Assembly (NCBI GenBank): GCA_023388555.1
Contig: JAEWGA010000039.1
Location: forward strand, 1-7,065
Direction of reading: 5' to 3'
Source: Bacteroidota bacterium
Lineage (GTDB): Bacteria; Bacteroidota; Bacteroidia; Bacteroidales; Porphyromonadaceae
Length of the DNA: 7,065 bases
Under the pieces are notes generated by a model. That model was given only the letters and a program-made list of their open reading frames with translations. It was not told where the DNA came from and did not search any database. This document shows, one piece after another, positions 6,981 through 7,065 of this stretch (position 1 is its first letter; every line of letters begins with the position of its first letter). The translations under genes were made by a program, and so were the position numbers.

Positions 6981-7011
6981 CAAAAATAACTGCGCTTTCT
7001 TTTTCAACAAA
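6981..7011 (-). promoter_or_regulatory. Bacteroidota-type promoter on the minus strand
   Basis: TTTG (7011-7008) is followed after exactly 19 bases by TATTTTTG (6988-6981) and C on the minus strand. This fits the -33/-7 consensus with a central spacer length and the preferred pyrimidine after the -7 element. The first 22-bp repeat copy spans the spacer and most of the -33 element, so a protein binding the repeat would directly affect this promoter. The transcript would run leftward through the A/T-tract array. Confidence 0.5.
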
Positions 7012-7054
7012 CTGCGCTTTTCGTTACGACAAACTGCGCTTTCTTTTTTGAAGG
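6989..7054. repeat. Three contiguous 22-bp tandem repeats sharing ACTGCGCTTT
   Basis: Copies lie at 6989-7010, 7011-7032 and 7033-7054, each beginning with an identical ACTGCGCTTT. Copies 2 and 3 each match copy 1 at 17 of 22 positions; the second half of the unit varies. A possible fourth, degraded copy begins in phase at 7055 (ACTCCGC) and is cut by the window end. A 22-bp period is about two helical turns, so the conserved cores face the same side of the DNA, as in iterons or tandem operator sites. There are no spacers, so it is not a CRISPR array. Its role is unknown. Confidence 0.8.
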
Positions 7055-7065
7055 ACTCCGCAGAT

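Noticed and set aside
6989..7054. CRISPR array
   Set aside because: The units abut with no unique spacers and are only 22 bp with a variable half; no cas gene is visible.

Overview
The window looks like the chromosome of a member of the Bacteroidota, most probably of the order Bacteroidales. Three things point there: a SusC/SusD outer-membrane uptake pair, promoter elements of the Bacteroidota type (TTTG, spacer, TAnnTTTG) instead of sigma-70 boxes, and A-rich upstream regions in place of Shine-Dalgarno sequences at susC and miaB. I cannot name the genus.

Left part (1-4656, minus strand): a two-gene operon read right to left. It holds a SusC/RagA-type TonB-dependent outer-membrane transporter (1380-4478) and, 17 bases after its stop, a SusD/RagB-type substrate-binding lipoprotein that runs off the left edge. 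Two overlapping promoter matches lie about 110-145 bases upstream of the transporter's ATG. Together the products would form a lidded outer-membrane importer powered by TonB. No enzyme or regulator gene is visible, so the substrate is unknown.

Middle (4657-5216): a small, probable membrane-anchored protein (4772-5119, minus strand) of unknown function. It has one transmembrane helix, a Pro/Thr/Gln-rich linker and a basic helical C-terminal tail. It is divergent from miaB.

Right part: miaB (5217-6584, plus strand), the radical-SAM tRNA methylthiotransferase, complete with all six cluster cysteines and closed by a strong intrinsic terminator. It appears to be a single-gene transcription unit.

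Far right (about 6670-7065): no convincing protein gene, but much structure. There is a degenerate array of about 20 A/T tracts spaced on average about 11.7 bases apart (6691-6922). Beyond it are three contiguous 22-bp tandem repeats (6989-7054). A minus-strand promoter match with ideal spacing (TTTG-N19-TATTTTTG) overlaps the first repeat, and about 80-100 bases downstream lies a GC hairpin followed by six T. Together these predict an undescribed small RNA of about 100 nt pointing toward the 3' end of miaB. This is the most interesting hypothesis in the window and rests on sequence pattern alone.
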